From assembly GCF_900143255.1 (NCBI RefSeq), contig NZ_FRDI01000003.1:1-64000 (forward strand): DNA of 64,000 bases. The letters run 5' to 3'. The notes under the pieces are model-generated. The model ran no database searches. It was not told the origin of the DNA and worked only from the letters and a program-made list of their open reading frames with translations. This stretch comes from Desulfovibrio litoralis DSM 11393 (GTDB lineage: Bacteria > Desulfobacterota > Desulfovibrionia > Desulfovibrionales > Desulfovibrionaceae). The position numbers and the translations under genes were made by a program. Of the stretch, positions 42,192-52,010 are shown one piece after another; position 1 is the first letter of the stretch, and each line of letters begins with the position of its first letter.

Positions 42192-42228
42192 AAATAATTT
42201 TATCGTATTAAAATATAACGGATAATTC

Positions 42229-42996
42229 ATGAAACTTGTATCTTGGAATGTAAACGGATTTAGAGCAATCAGTGCAAAACCGGAATGGGAATGGTTTAAT
42301 TCCTGCGATGCGGATATTATCGCCTTACAGGAAACCAAAGTACACCCCGAACAACTTGATGAAACGCAACGCAACCCCGAAGGATTTTCTGCTTTTTGGC
42401 AAGCCTCGCATGTAAAAAAAGGCTATTCCGGCGTTGCAGTCTTTTCACGCCAAAAACCTTTGAATAATACCTTTGAATTGCCAGACGCTAAGTGGCAAGG
42501 TGAAGGACGTTTAATTCACCTTGAATATCCAAAGTTTCATTTTTTTAATGTCTATTTTCCAAACGGTCAACAAAATGAAACTCGTTTAAATTATAAATTG
42601 GGTTATTATGATGCGTTTTTGGAACAAGCGGAAAAACTGCGTAAAGACAAGCCCATTGTGGTTTGTGGAGACTTTAACACAGCTCACCGCCCCATTGATT
42701 TAGCTCGCCCCAAAGAAAACGAAGGTGTTTCCGGATTTTTACCTATAGAGAGGGCTTGGCTCGACAAATTTACCGCCTGTGGTTATATTGATACATTAAG
42801 GCAAGTAAGAAATGATGAAAAAGCGTTATATTCTTGGTGGTCTTATCGCATGAAAGCCAGAGCCAGAAACGTTGGCTGGAGAATTGATTACTTTTTTGTA
42901 TCTAGCGAATTAAAAGACAATATTAAAGATGCATGGATTGAAAACAACGTTTTTGGTTCTGACCACTGCCCTGTCGGACTTGAATTGGATATATAA
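42229..42996 (+). CDS. xthA: exodeoxyribonuclease III
   Basis: This 255-residue AP endonuclease/3'-5' exonuclease has the EEP-fold motifs SWNVNGFRA, LQETKVHPEQ, CGDFNTAHRPIDLARP, RIDYFFVS and GSDHCPVGLEL. It functions in base-excision repair. It begins 37 bases after obg on the same strand. Confidence 0.95.
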   Translation: MKLVSWNVNGFRAISAKPEWEWFNSCDADIIALQETKVHPEQLDETQRNPEGFSAFWQASHVKKGYSGVAVFSRQKPLNNTFELPDAKWQGEGRLIHLEYPKFHFFNVYFPNGQQNETRLNYKLGYYDAFLEQAEKLRKDKPIVVCGDFNTAHRPIDLARPKENEGVSGFLPIERAWLDKFTACGYIDTLRQVRNDEKALYSWWSYRMKARARNVGWRIDYFFVSSELKDNIKDAWIENNVFGSDHCPVGLELDI

Positions 42997-43067
42997 ACAA
43001 TCAAGTCTCAAACAACGACTTTAAGTGCATACGTGAACAACCTGTTATAAAAAGTGATATAATTACG

Positions 43068-44306
43068 ATGAAAGAACTTTCTATAAGTAAAAAAAAGATA
43101 GCCATAATCTTAAGCATTCTATTAATCATAGTTGGCGGTGTTTATTTTTTTTCGCCAAAAAATGAAAAAATACAAATCCTTGAATCTGAACCGATTAAAC
43201 GTGGAACCGTTTCAAAAATGCTGGAAGCAACAGGCATAATAAAGCCTGAGGTGGGTGCTATTGTCAAAATAGGTTCAAGAACTACCGGAGTTATTGAAAA
43301 GATGTTGGTTAAAGTTGGCGATGATGTTAAAAAATCTCAACTTATCGCCGTTATTGATAATCGAGAGCTTGAATCTAACGTTCATGATACCAGAGCACAA
43401 CTGCGAGTTGCCGAAGCCGAATTAAACAAAATAAAAACCGTTTTCCCTCTTCAAATCGCCGAAGCCCAAGCTAACTTAGACGCCGCTAAAGCTGAATATG
43501 ATTATAGTAAGCTTACATCAGAACGCACCCAAACTTTAGTGAAAAAAAAATTAGACGCTATTGATAACCTTGATTCCGCCAAACAAAAAGCAAGCACAAG
43601 CAAAAGCCTTGTTACCGCACGAGAAGCAACCTTAATGCGTTTAAAAAGCGAATTTGAACAAGAACTTGCAAAAGCAGAAGCAAACGTTAATAAAGCCAAA
43701 GCAACTCTTGAAACCGCCGAAATACGCCTTTCATACAGCACAATTTACAGCCCGATTGACGGAGTTGTCAGCGATGTTACGACTCAAGAAGGCGAAACTA
43801 TCGTTACCGGACTTTCAGTTGCAAACTTGATTACAATTCTTGATCCAAGCCGTCTTGAAATGTGGATTTATATTGACGAAACCGATGTCGGTCAAATTCA
43901 AAAAGGTATGACTGTTGAATTTAGGGTTGATTCAGTACCGCAAAAAAAATTCTCCGGATTAATCTCACAAATATATCCCGAACCTGAAATCAAAGATAAT
44001 ATAATTTATTATCGGGCGTTAGTTACTTTAACCCCCGAAGAATCAAGACATTTAAGACCTGAAATGACCACTCACGCCAAGGTTTTGATAGAACAAAAAA
44101 AAGACGTGTTGTCTGTTCCAAATAACGCCTTAAAATGGGTCGACGGAAAACAAGTTCTTTTTATAAAAGAAAAAAACGGAAAAATTACAGAGCTAAAACC
44201 TGAACTGGGTTTAGTCGGAACAGAACGCAGCGAATTATTGCTTGATCTTCCCGAAGGAACCGAAGTTGCGACAAAGCTTATTTTACCAAAAAGTAAAAAA
44301 GATTAA
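43068..44306 (+). CDS. MacA-like periplasmic adaptor (HlyD/RND membrane-fusion protein)
   Basis: This 412-residue protein has an N-terminal membrane anchor (about 10-28), a lipoyl-like beta domain split by a long coiled-coil hairpin (about 105-210, rich in AEANL and KAEANV heptads), then beta-barrel and membrane-proximal domains with SPIDGVVSDV and LRPEMTTHAKV. This is the MacA/HlyD build. No MacB ABC permease or TolC follows: the next gene is convergent and overlaps by four bases. The adaptor is therefore an orphan here. Confidence 0.88.
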   Translation: MKELSISKKKIAIILSILLIIVGGVYFFSPKNEKIQILESEPIKRGTVSKMLEATGIIKPEVGAIVKIGSRTTGVIEKMLVKVGDDVKKSQLIAVIDNRELESNVHDTRAQLRVAEAELNKIKTVFPLQIAEAQANLDAAKAEYDYSKLTSERTQTLVKKKLDAIDNLDSAKQKASTSKSLVTAREATLMRLKSEFEQELAKAEANVNKAKATLETAEIRLSYSTIYSPIDGVVSDVTTQEGETIVTGLSVANLITILDPSRLEMWIYIDETDVGQIQKGMTVEFRVDSVPQKKFSGLISQIYPEPEIKDNIIYYRALVTLTPEESRHLRPEMTTHAKVLIEQKKDVLSVPNNALKWVDGKQVLFIKEKNGKITELKPELGLVGTERSELLLDLPEGTEVATKLILPKSKKD

Positions 44307-45286
44307 TTATCCTTAATAGGTTGATCAAACGACTCTGCTAACCGTAAAACATCTTTAAATTGAAGACCATAAAGCTTATTGAGCAAATCAAGTTTACCGT
44401 CTTGAATAAATTTTAAAATAGTTTGATAACCCCAAGCTTTTTTAGAATAATCATTGCTAGTTAAAGCCAGTCTTCCTAAAAAATATGGTATTGTTTCTAT
44501 CGTTGGCTCACCAAATTTTTTGAGCTGTTCTCCAAAAACAGACTTTAACAGTTCTAAGTCTTTAATTTTCAAAAACTTATCCATTAAAAACGTTTGTTCG
44601 AGTTGTTCTCTGGTAACAGTCGCACTATTTCTTGCACAAGCATTTTGCCCGTCTTGTCTATAACGATAAGAAACTAAAATATCTTCAATAAGATAGCAGT
44701 TAAAATTTAACAATAATTCAACATGAATACTGTAATCTTGAAATTGAAACAACGCCTGGTTTAACGGCATAATTGTTTCCAAGGCTTTCTTTCTAATCAC
44801 CATGCCGGGAGAAAACAATACATTATGCAACATAAAACTATCATATAATATTTTATACTTAGAGCGATTTTTGCGTATATATTTTTGTCTGGTCGGCTGA
44901 TTATGTTCGTCAATTTCCTGCATGCCGCAATATAACACAGCTAATTCAGGATTTTTTTCCAACAACTTTGAAGTAAATTTTAAATGTTTTTTATCTAAAA
45001 AATCATCAGTTCCGATAAAAACACAAAATTCACCCTGTGCTACTTTAAAAGCTGTGTTTAAACCGCTGTTTATACCTTGATTGTAAGGGTGTTTTATAAG
45101 TTTTATACGCTTGTCGTTAAATTTTTCGACTTCTTTTATGGTATTATCTTGTGAATAATCATCAACAATAATTAATTCAAAATCTTGTTCTATTTGCGTT
45201 AAAACACTCTCAATAAAAAATCCGACAAATTGTTCATGGTTATAAGTCGGAGCCAATAAAGAGATTTTAGGTGACTTTATAGGCAT
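44303..45286 (-). CDS. family 2 glycosyltransferase
   Basis: This 327-residue protein has a GT-A fold start [22 protein letters not shown], the nucleotide-binding [11 protein letters not shown] and the metal-binding FIGTDD motif. It probably adds a sugar to a surface glycan. I chose the ATG at 45286 because GAGGTGG lies upstream; this start overlaps the end of the aminotransferase gene by 20 bases. A longer frame start at 45316 has no such support. It is the last gene of the four-gene glycan operon. Confidence 0.87.
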   Translation of the reverse strand: MPIKSPKISLLAPTYNHEQFVGFFIESVLTQIEQDFELIIVDDYSQDNTIKEVEKFNDKRIKLIKHPYNQGINSGLNTAFKVAQGEFCVFIGTDDFLDKKHLKFTSKLLEKNPELAVLYCGMQEIDEHNQPTRQKYIRKNRSKYKILYDSFMLHNVLFSPGMVIRKKALETIMPLNQALFQFQDYSIHVELLLNFNCYLIEDILVSYRYRQDGQNACARNSATVTREQLEQTFLMDKFLKIKDLELLKSVFGEQLKKFGEPTIETIPYFLGRLALTSNDYSKKAWGYQTILKFIQDGKLDLLNKLYGLQFKDVLRLAESFDQPIKDN

Positions 45287-46361
45287 TAACCACCTCAACG
45301 ACAGTTCGCATCTCATCGTCTGAAAGCACGGGACTTATAGGCAGTGAGACCACTTCATTGTGAATTTGTTCTGTTATCGGCAAATTTAGACTATTCCACT
45401 CGGCATAAGCTTGTTGTTTATGCGGCGGAATAGGATAATGCACAAGGGTTTGCACGCCTGATTTTTCCAGGTAATCCATAAAGTTTTTTCTGTTTTTTAC
45501 TCTTACAACAAACACATGCCAAACATGAGTCTCAGGAATCATACAACAAGGCGTTACAATTAAGGGGTTTGTAATATTTTTTTGATAATATGTTGCAATT
45601 TTTCGCCTTTTTGCATTATCCGCATCAAGCCCTTTTAATTTAATATTTAAAACCGCCGCCTGAATTTCATCTAATCTTGAGTTAACACCTTGATAAATAT
45701 TAACATATTTAACATTTGAACCATAATTTGCCAAAGCTTTAAGTTTTAAATATAAGGCTTCGTCGTTTGTAGTAATCGCCCCCCCATCACCGAGACAACC
45801 CAAATTTTTACCCGGATAAAATGAAAAACCCGCCGCATCGCCTAAGTTGCCGACTCTTTTATCTTGGTAATATGCTCCGTGTGCTTGAGCGGCATCTTCA
45901 ATAATTTTCAGATTATATTTTTCCGCAAGCTCCCAAAGTTTTTGCATTTCAACCGCCTGACCATAAAGATGAACAGGCAAGATAGCCTTGGTCTTTGCCG
46001 TAATCTTTTCTTCTATCAGGTTTGGATTAATATTATAAGTAGCGGGGTCAGGTTCAACCAATACGGGCGTACAACCATTTTGAGATATCGCCAAAATACT
46101 TGCAATATAAGTGTTTGCGGGAACAATAATCTCATCACCGCCACCAAAACCATAGGCTTTAATGATTAAATTTAAGGCATCTAACCCGTTAGCAACCCCA
46201 AGAGCATATTTTGTTCCACAATAACTAGAAAAATTTGTACAAAACTCTTCGTTGTGCTTACCCAACAAATACCAACCAGAGTCTAAAATTTCTTTTATGC
46301 CTGCTTCAATTTCAGCTTGGTAAGGTTTATTAACGGCGTGCAAATCTAAAAATTTAATCAT
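45267..46361 (-). CDS. DegT/DnrJ/EryC1 sugar aminotransferase
   Basis: This 364-residue PLP enzyme transfers an amino group to a keto-sugar nucleotide. The PLP lysine lies in [19 protein letters not shown] (about 186), and [11 protein letters not shown] supplies the PLP-contact aspartate. It resembles FdtB/QdtB and WbpE-type enzymes. An acetyltransferase gene lies just upstream, so the product is probably an N-acetylated amino sugar. The matching ketoisomerase (FdtA/QdtA) is not in the window. Confidence 0.9.
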   Translation of the reverse strand: MIKFLDLHAVNKPYQAEIEAGIKEILDSGWYLLGKHNEEFCTNFSSYCGTKYALGVANGLDALNLIIKAYGFGGGDEIIVPANTYIASILAISQNGCTPVLVEPDPATYNINPNLIEEKITAKTKAILPVHLYGQAVEMQKLWELAEKYNLKIIEDAAQAHGAYYQDKRVGNLGDAAGFSFYPGKNLGCLGDGGAITTNDEALYLKLKALANYGSNVKYVNIYQGVNSRLDEIQAAVLNIKLKGLDADNAKRRKIATYYQKNITNPLIVTPCCMIPETHVWHVFVVRVKNRKNFMDYLEKSGVQTLVHYPIPPHKQQAYAEWNSLNLPITEQIHNEVVSLPISPVLSDDEMRTVVEVVNAYKVT

Positions 46362-46369
46362 AATAATGA

Positions 46370-46831
46370 CTATTCCTTATCTCTTTTGATTTCTCTTGCG
46401 GGGTTGCCAACAACAGTAGTATTCGCCGGAACATTTTTTGTAACTACCGCCCCTGCTCCCACCATAGCGTTTTCACCAATTACAATACCCGGTAATATCG
46501 TGGCGTTCGCTCCAAGAGATGCCCCTTTTTTTATTATTGTCTTTAAAAATTCTTGAGGGTAAACTTTTGAATGTGGAAACTTATCATTAGAAAAAGTTAC
46601 ATTTGGTCCTATAAAAACATTATCTTCAATAGTAATTCCGTCCCAGATTTGTACCCCAGATTTAATGGTAACATTATTGCCAATCACAACGTCATTTTCA
46701 ATAAAACAGTTAGCACAAATATTGTTATTTTCACCAATTACGGCACCAGACAACACAACACAAAATTGCCAAATCTGAGTATTTTTGCCGATATTGGGGC
46801 TTTGCACGTCTGCAAGATGATGAATTTTCAT
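46370..46831 (-). CDS. left-handed beta-helix sugar N-acetyltransferase
   Basis: This 153-residue hexapeptide-repeat protein resembles FdtC/WbpD/WlbB acetyltransferases: regular [LIV]GxNxx[IV] turns from about residue 14, a [27 protein letters not shown]-terminus, and an insertion [20 protein letters not shown] that shapes the active site. It probably acetylates the amino sugar made by the neighbouring aminotransferase. I chose ATG 46831 (MKIHH); the longer frame would overlap the upstream gene by 22 bases and has no homology-like start. Confidence 0.88.
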   Translation of the reverse strand: MKIHHLADVQSPNIGKNTQIWQFCVVLSGAVIGENNNICANCFIENDVVIGNNVTIKSGVQIWDGITIEDNVFIGPNVTFSNDKFPHSKVYPQEFLKTIIKKGASLGANATILPGIVIGENAMVGAGAVVTKNVPANTTVVGNPAREIKRDKE

Positions 46832-46842
46832 GGCATTAACCC

Positions 46843-47868
46843 TTACAAATTTTCCGCATACCATTTTGCAGCAAGCGCCAAACCGTCTTCAACACTATAC
46901 TCAGCCATATAACCCAACGCATTTTGTGCTTTACTAATATCAGCAACAGAATGTCTTATGTCTCCCGAGCGATATTCCCTATGCACTGCTTGTGCGGTTT
47001 GTGCCTTTTGATTATAGGCCACAACCTCTTTTTTTATCATTTCAAACAATTCATTCAAGTTTGTACTACGCCCCAAAGCAATATTATAGACCGTATTAAA
47101 GGCGTTATTATTCTCTGTACACGCCGCTAAAATATTGGCTTGAATCACATTGTCAACATAACAAAAATCACGAGTATTTTCACCATCGCCATTAATATAA
47201 ACAGTTTCGTTTTTTAACAAAGCACTAAACCAACAAGGAATAACCGCCGCATACGCCCCTTTTGGGTCTTGGCGTTTTCCAAAAATATTAAAATAACGCA
47301 AGCCAATACTCTTAAACCCATAAGCATCAGCAAAAACAGCCGCATAAAGTTCATTTACATATTTTGTTAAAGCATAAGGGGAAAGGGGTTTTCCAATTAG
47401 CTCTTCTTTTTTAGGAAGAGTTGGCTCATCACCATAAGTCGCACTAGAAGCCGCATAAACAAAGTTTTTAACCTTAGCGTCTCTGGCGGCAACAAGCATA
47501 TTTAAAAAACCTGTAATATTACAATCGTTAGCAAGCAAAGGGTCATCAATAGAGTGAGGAACAGACCCCAAAGCCGCATGGTGTAAAACATAATCAACAC
47601 CAACACAAAGTTCATGGCAACTCTTTAAATCTCGGATATCCGCTTTGAGAAATTTAAAGTTTTTTTGTTGTTGAGGGCTAAGTTCACTTAAAGCCATATC
47701 TAAATTACGCTGATAACCCGTACTAAAGTTATCAAACCCGACAACACGTTGGTCAAGTTTCAACAAGGCTTCTAAAAGATTAGAACCAATAAATCCGGCA
47801 ACACCGGTAATAAGCCAAGTTTTGGGTTGTTTTTTTAAAGTGTCTTTAACTTGCTGATAATTTTGCAT
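46843..47868 (-). CDS. NAD-dependent sugar-nucleotide epimerase (WbpP/TviC-like)
   Basis: This 341-residue short-chain dehydrogenase has the Rossmann motif [16 protein letters not shown], the [13 protein letters not shown] block typical of UDP-GlcNAc/UDP-Glc C4-epimerases of the WbpP/TviC/Gne group, and the catalytic YALTKY (Tyr-X3-Lys) motif preceded by SSATYGDEP. The N-terminal extension of about 15 residues also fits WbpP. It is the first gene of the glycan operon. Confidence 0.9.
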   Translation of the reverse strand: MQNYQQVKDTLKKQPKTWLITGVAGFIGSNLLEALLKLDQRVVGFDNFSTGYQRNLDMALSELSPQQQKNFKFLKADIRDLKSCHELCVGVDYVLHHAALGSVPHSIDDPLLANDCNITGFLNMLVAARDAKVKNFVYAASSATYGDEPTLPKKEELIGKPLSPYALTKYVNELYAAVFADAYGFKSIGLRYFNIFGKRQDPKGAYAAVIPCWFSALLKNETVYINGDGENTRDFCYVDNVIQANILAACTENNNAFNTVYNIALGRSTNLNELFEMIKKEVVAYNQKAQTAQAVHREYRSGDIRHSVADISKAQNALGYMAEYSVEDGLALAAKWYAENL

Positions 47869-47904
47869 ATATACTCACTAACTTGATAGAGATTTTTTCT
47901 GAAA

Positions 47905-48000
47905 TAAGACCACTGCAAACCTGAGTTTTGCATTATTTTATCATCTTTTTATACTAGTTTCTTTCTGGCGAAAGCCACTTTGAGACTAGTTAGCAACAGT
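47905..48000. repeat. dispersed intergenic repeat, copy C
   Basis: Just upstream of the epimerase gene, a GCAAA/TTTGC hairpin (47908-47931) resembles copy B. The segment 47962-47988 matches copy A with one difference in 27 bases. The second segment forms a hairpin with GGCGAAAGCC (a GNRA-type loop) enclosed by ACTAGTTTC/GAGACTAGT (47953-47990). Confidence 0.65.
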
Positions 48001-48082
48001 ATCAAAATTTATTACTTTAAATCTATCGCTAAATATCTTCTGTTTTTTAATAATATAATATTCATATCTAATCAATCAACAT

Positions 48083-48139
48083 AAAAAAGTGTTTTTTTGC
48101 CTTATACTTTACAAGCTAAAGAAAAAGCAAAAAAACACT
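48083..48139 (-). terminator. terminator of adk
   Basis: AGTGTTTTTTTGC (48088-48100) pairs over 13 bases with GCAAAAAAACACT (48127-48139). Read on the minus strand, the stem is followed by TTTTTTAT. It lies 38 bases beyond the adk stop. Confidence 0.75.
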
Positions 48140-48176
48140 CTTCAATTATGATGTTAACTAAATAAAAATAACGAAA

Positions 48177-48848
48177 TTACTTCATTTGTTTTAATAAAGT
48201 TTCTTTAATACTATCTATGCTACCTTCGCCATTAAGTTGTATAAACGTACTTTTACCTTTATTAGCAAGGTCTTTAAAGAAATTAACGGCGGCCAAAGTA
48301 CCTTCTTTGGTATCATAATAAATATCATGACGCTTATTGATAGCACCTTCATCTTGGTCATCAGCACGTGTTTTTAAATCGCCACCACAAACACGGCATT
48401 TATCACCATTAGGCTTAATTGCATCAATAAAAATATTATTTGGGTGGTTATTATCATTAACACACAAACGACGACCCATAATACGCTTTTTGGCAATTTC
48501 ACGAGGCAAAAGTATTTCTATTGTGTAATCAAGCTTCATATTGGCAGATTCCAAAGCTTCCCATAACTTTTTCGCTTGAACTATATTACGCGGAAAACCA
48601 TCAAGCAACCAACCGTTTGCACCTTTGGTTTTTAGAGTTTCTAAAACCATGGGGATAGTAATATCATCAGGCACTAAATCTCCACGATCAATATAGGCTT
48701 TGGCTTTTTTACCAAGCTCTGTTCCACCACCTATATGTTCACGGAAAATAGCACCGGATTCAATGTGTGCAAGATTGTATTTTTGTTTTACCAAAGAACC
48801 TTGCGTTCCCTTACCACTGCCGTTGGGTCCAAAAATAAGTACGTTCAC
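48177..48848 (-). CDS. adk: adenylate kinase with metal-binding LID
   Basis: This 223-residue enzyme interconverts ATP+AMP and 2 ADP. It has the P-loop FGPNGSGKGT, AMP-binding GWLLDGFPRN and LID domain. The LID contains C129-X5-H135-X15-C151-X2-C154, the same spacing reported for the Co/Zn/Fe-binding adenylate kinase of Desulfovibrio gigas, and unlike the usual four-Cys Gram-positive type. The start codon is GTG, with GGAGG seven bases upstream. It is monocistronic. Confidence 0.95.
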   Translation of the reverse strand: MNVLIFGPNGSGKGTQGSLVKQKYNLAHIESGAIFREHIGGGTELGKKAKAYIDRGDLVPDDITIPMVLETLKTKGANGWLLDGFPRNIVQAKKLWEALESANMKLDYTIEILLPREIAKKRIMGRRLCVNDNNHPNNIFIDAIKPNGDKCRVCGGDLKTRADDQDEGAINKRHDIYYDTKEGTLAAVNFFKDLANKGKSTFIQLNGEGSIDSIKETLLKQMK

Positions 48849-48978
48849 CTTAAAGCCTCCAAGTTATAATTTTCACTAACAACAACTATAAGCTTGTTAA
48901 TATAGCGTTGTCAACACAAAGAAAAAACAATAACCAGCCAATATTATTCAAAAACTTTTTGAAAGACTTAAAATTATT

Positions 48979-49575
48979 TTATTTTGTTAAAACAGAGGCT
49001 TTATTAATTATAACCGGTTCAACGGGAACGTTTTGATGTCCCATCAAGTTTCTTGTCCCTACTTTTTTAATTTTATCAATAACTTTTTTACCGTCAACAA
49101 CTTTACCAAAAACGGCATATCCCCAACCGGAAGAAGTTTCTGATTTAAAATTTAAAAAATCATTGTCAACAGTGTTAATAAAAAACTGTGCAGTGGCAGA
49201 GTGCGGAGCATTAGTTCTCGCCATGGCTATAGTATAGGCGTTATTACCAAGCCCGTTGTTTGCTTCGTTTTTAACAGGGGGAGTGGTTTCTTTTTGTCTC
49301 ATATCAGTAGTAAAACCACCGCCTTGAATCATAAACTTTTCGATAACTCTATGAAAAATAGTGCCGTTATAAAACCCACTGTTTACATATTGCAAAAAGT
49401 TTTCCACAGTAAGCGGAGCTTTATCGGGATAAAGTTCAACCACAAAATCACCCATAGAAGTTTCAAACTTTACCCTTGGATTATCAGCCGCCAAGGCGAA
49501 ACCAAAACTAAAAAATACAAGCAATAACCCACAGATTAAAGCATTTAAAATAAAACTTTTCCCCTTCATAACCAC
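48979..49575 (-). CDS. ppiA: periplasmic cyclophilin-type peptidyl-prolyl isomerase
   Basis: This 198-residue protein has a signal peptide (about 1-29, ending FALA) and a cyclophilin domain with [34 protein letters not shown] (catalytic Arg), [17 protein letters not shown] and the WGYAVFGKV strand. It assists protein folding in the periplasm. It follows adk on the same strand with a gap of about 400 bases in reverse order, so it is separately transcribed. Confidence 0.93.
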   Translation of the reverse strand: MVMKGKSFILNALICGLLLVFFSFGFALAADNPRVKFETSMGDFVVELYPDKAPLTVENFLQYVNSGFYNGTIFHRVIEKFMIQGGGFTTDMRQKETTPPVKNEANNGLGNNAYTIAMARTNAPHSATAQFFINTVDNDFLNFKSETSSGWGYAVFGKVVDGKKVIDKIKKVGTRNLMGHQNVPVEPVIINKASVLTK

Positions 49576-49791
49576 TCCTAAAAACTCAAAATTATATTTT
49601 ATAACTACAATAAAAACATATATTACGCAATAGGCTTTTACATTAAAGCTAAAAAGTACAAACTTTATTAAACGCTATTTTAAATAAAAAATAAACTTGC
49701 ATATTTTCTTTAAATGACGTTATTTAAAAAAACCAACTTTAAGCGGAGAACAATCTAAAAATTAGTAAACCTTAAACCAAAAGGGTCATGT

Positions 49792-51159
49792 ATGCTCGCA
49801 ACAATCACAGGATATGTTAAAGAACTAAACGACATAGTTTGGGGACCTATTATGCTTGCTCTATTACTTGGAACAGGCTTTTATTTAACTCTCGGTTTAC
49901 GCTTTTTAACGTTACTCAGGCTGTCCAGTGCCTTTAGACTCTTATGGCACGGAAGAAAAGCCAAACAAAGTGAAGAAGGCGAATTAAGCCCTTTTAACGC
50001 CCTTATGACCGCCCTTGCGGCAACTATCGGAACAGGAAACATAGTTGGCGTTGCCACAGCGATATATTTAGGTGGTCCGGGGGCTTTATTTTGGATGTGG
50101 TGTACCGCTCTCGTCGGTATGGCAACAAAATTTAGCGAAATTACACTTGCCGTTCACTATCGAGAAGTTTCCGATAAAGGAAGCTACGTCGGCGGCCCTA
50201 TGTATTATATTAAAAATGGCTTAGGTGCTAACTGGAAATGGCTCGGAACTTTATTTGCATTTTTTGGTGCTATCGCAGGTTTCGGAATAGGAAATACCGT
50301 ACAAGCAAACTCTATTGCGGCAGCTTTAAAATCGACTTATGCGATACCTGAATACGCAACTGCCGCCATACTAGTTGTTTTGGTTGCCTCTGTACTTTTA
50401 GGCGGAATCAAGCGTATTGGAGATGTTGCGGGAAAAGTTGTTCCATTTATGGCAATTTTTTATATTTCCTCTGCTCTTTTAGCTCTTGCATTTATGTATG
50501 ATAAAATTCCCGGTGCCTTTGCCACTATTTTTGATAGTGCCTTTAACGGAACAGCTGTTACCGGCGGATTTGTTGGTTCAACAATGATTATGGCGATACG
50601 CTACGGCGTTGCACGTGGTGTTTTTTCTAACGAAGCCGGTTTGGGAAGTGCCCCTATCGCTCACGCAACAGCAATCACGTCTAACCCTGTACGCCAAGCC
50701 TTAATCGGTATGCTCGGAACTTTTTTAGATACTATCGTTGTTTGTACAATGACAGGATTGGTAATTGTCGCCAGTGGCGTTTGGGAAATTGGAACAATTA
50801 AAGGTGCGGAACTTACCACTCGTGCATTTTCTACTACCCTACCTGTTTTAGGATCACATATCGTTACGATAGGTTTAGCCCTTTTTGCTTTTACTACAAT
50901 TTTAGGTTGGAGCGTTTATAGCGAGCGTTGTGTTATTTATCTTTTTGGAGATAAAATGGCAATAGTTTATCGTATTATATACACAATAATTGTTCCGCTT
51001 GGAGCAGTCGCCAGCCTTGATTTTGTATGGCTTATTTCTGATACCTTTAACGCATTAATGGCGATACCAAACTTAATTGCCTTATTAATGTTAAGCCCGG
51101 TCGTCTTTAGATTAGCCCAAGAACGTATTACAGAAGCAGTAAATTATAAAAAAGATTAA
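49792..51159 (+). CDS. AGCS-family sodium:alanine/glycine symporter
   Basis: This 455-residue membrane protein has about 11 segments and family blocks ALAATIGTGNIVGVATAIYLGGPGALFWMW and RYGVARGVFSNEAGLGSAPIAHA in outline. It imports alanine or glycine with sodium. It begins a two-gene plus-strand unit with the HEAT-like gene 17 bases downstream. Confidence 0.93.
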   Translation: MLATITGYVKELNDIVWGPIMLALLLGTGFYLTLGLRFLTLLRLSSAFRLLWHGRKAKQSEEGELSPFNALMTALAATIGTGNIVGVATAIYLGGPGALFWMWCTALVGMATKFSEITLAVHYREVSDKGSYVGGPMYYIKNGLGANWKWLGTLFAFFGAIAGFGIGNTVQANSIAAALKSTYAIPEYATAAILVVLVASVLLGGIKRIGDVAGKVVPFMAIFYISSALLALAFMYDKIPGAFATIFDSAFNGTAVTGGFVGSTMIMAIRYGVARGVFSNEAGLGSAPIAHATAITSNPVRQALIGMLGTFLDTIVVCTMTGLVIVASGVWEIGTIKGAELTTRAFSTTLPVLGSHIVTIGLALFAFTTILGWSVYSERCVIYLFGDKMAIVYRIIYTIIVPLGAVASLDFVWLISDTFNALMAIPNLIALLMLSPVVFRLAQERITEAVNYKKD

Positions 51160-51176
51160 CTGTTTCAGGAGCAAAA

Positions 51177-51974
51177 ATGGCGAGCTTCAGACAACTAAAA
51201 ACTAATTGGAAGACCTTAATTTTAAACGGTCAACAAGAAGAAGTATTGAAACAAGCTTTAGCCTTAGAAGGGCGTGAAGCCATAGCTCCGCTTATTTCAT
51301 TCTTTTGTCATGACGGCACCGTAAAATGGTACAGTATAAACATTTTTGGTGCCGTTGTGGCTCAATTAGCGGCAAAAGACATAGACACAGCACGCATCGT
51401 CATGCGTCAGTTAATGTGGCAGTTAAACGAAGAATCGGGCAACTTAGGTTGGGGCATTCCCGAAGCCTTTGCCTCTGTTTTATCAAATACAGCCTCGCAA
51501 AGTAAACACTGGGAGCTGGGTAAATTCAGCACAAAAGAAAAAGAACAGTCTGCAAAATTAGCACATGAATATGCCAAGCTCTTACACTCTTATATTTTAG
51601 ATACGGGAAGTGAAGATAATTTTTGCGAACACGCCCCCCTACGCCAAGGAGCATTTTGGGGTAACGGACGTTTTTGCTCGGCGTATCCTTCTTTAGCAAA
51701 AAAGTGTTTAGCTAGTTTAATCGCAGGCTTAAAAGATGAAGATTATACTTGTCGTCTTTTTGCACTCTGGGCGTTAATTCAAGCAAAGGCGGTTTTCGAT
51801 TTAAACGCAACAGAAAATAATGAAATACATAACGCCTTGTTGTTGTTTAAAAAAGAAAATCACACAGCACTAGAAAGTAATTCTATTCATATTACTTTGC
51901 TTGATGCACCCAATTGGACTCAAATAACAGAGTATAATGCTCAAGAATTATTAACAACAAGACTAAAAGTTTAG
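51177..51974 (+). CDS. HEAT-like helical protein (DVU0298-type)
   Basis: This 265-residue cytoplasmic protein is made of paired helices such as EAIAPLISFFCHDGTVKWYSINIFGAVVAQL and DEDYTCRLFALWALIQ, which read as degenerate HEAT repeats. I recall a Desulfovibrio family named after DVU0298 with this start (MASFRQLK) but cannot verify it. A cysteine-containing block CEHAPLRQGAFWGNGRFCSAYP lies in the middle (about 149-170) and may bind a metal or cofactor. It follows the AGCS gene closely. Confidence 0.7.
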   Translation: MASFRQLKTNWKTLILNGQQEEVLKQALALEGREAIAPLISFFCHDGTVKWYSINIFGAVVAQLAAKDIDTARIVMRQLMWQLNEESGNLGWGIPEAFASVLSNTASQSKHWELGKFSTKEKEQSAKLAHEYAKLLHSYILDTGSEDNFCEHAPLRQGAFWGNGRFCSAYPSLAKKCLASLIAGLKDEDYTCRLFALWALIQAKAVFDLNATENNEIHNALLLFKKENHTALESNSIHITLLDAPNWTQITEYNAQELLTTRLKV

Positions 51975-52010
51975 CTAGGTAAAAAAATAAGCTTTTTCAT
52001 TTATATATTA

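Noticed and set aside
46234-46243. TTTGTACAAA palindrome
   Set aside because: It lies inside the DegT aminotransferase coding sequence, far from the phage-like cassette and any promoter, so I do not count it as an operator of that repressor.
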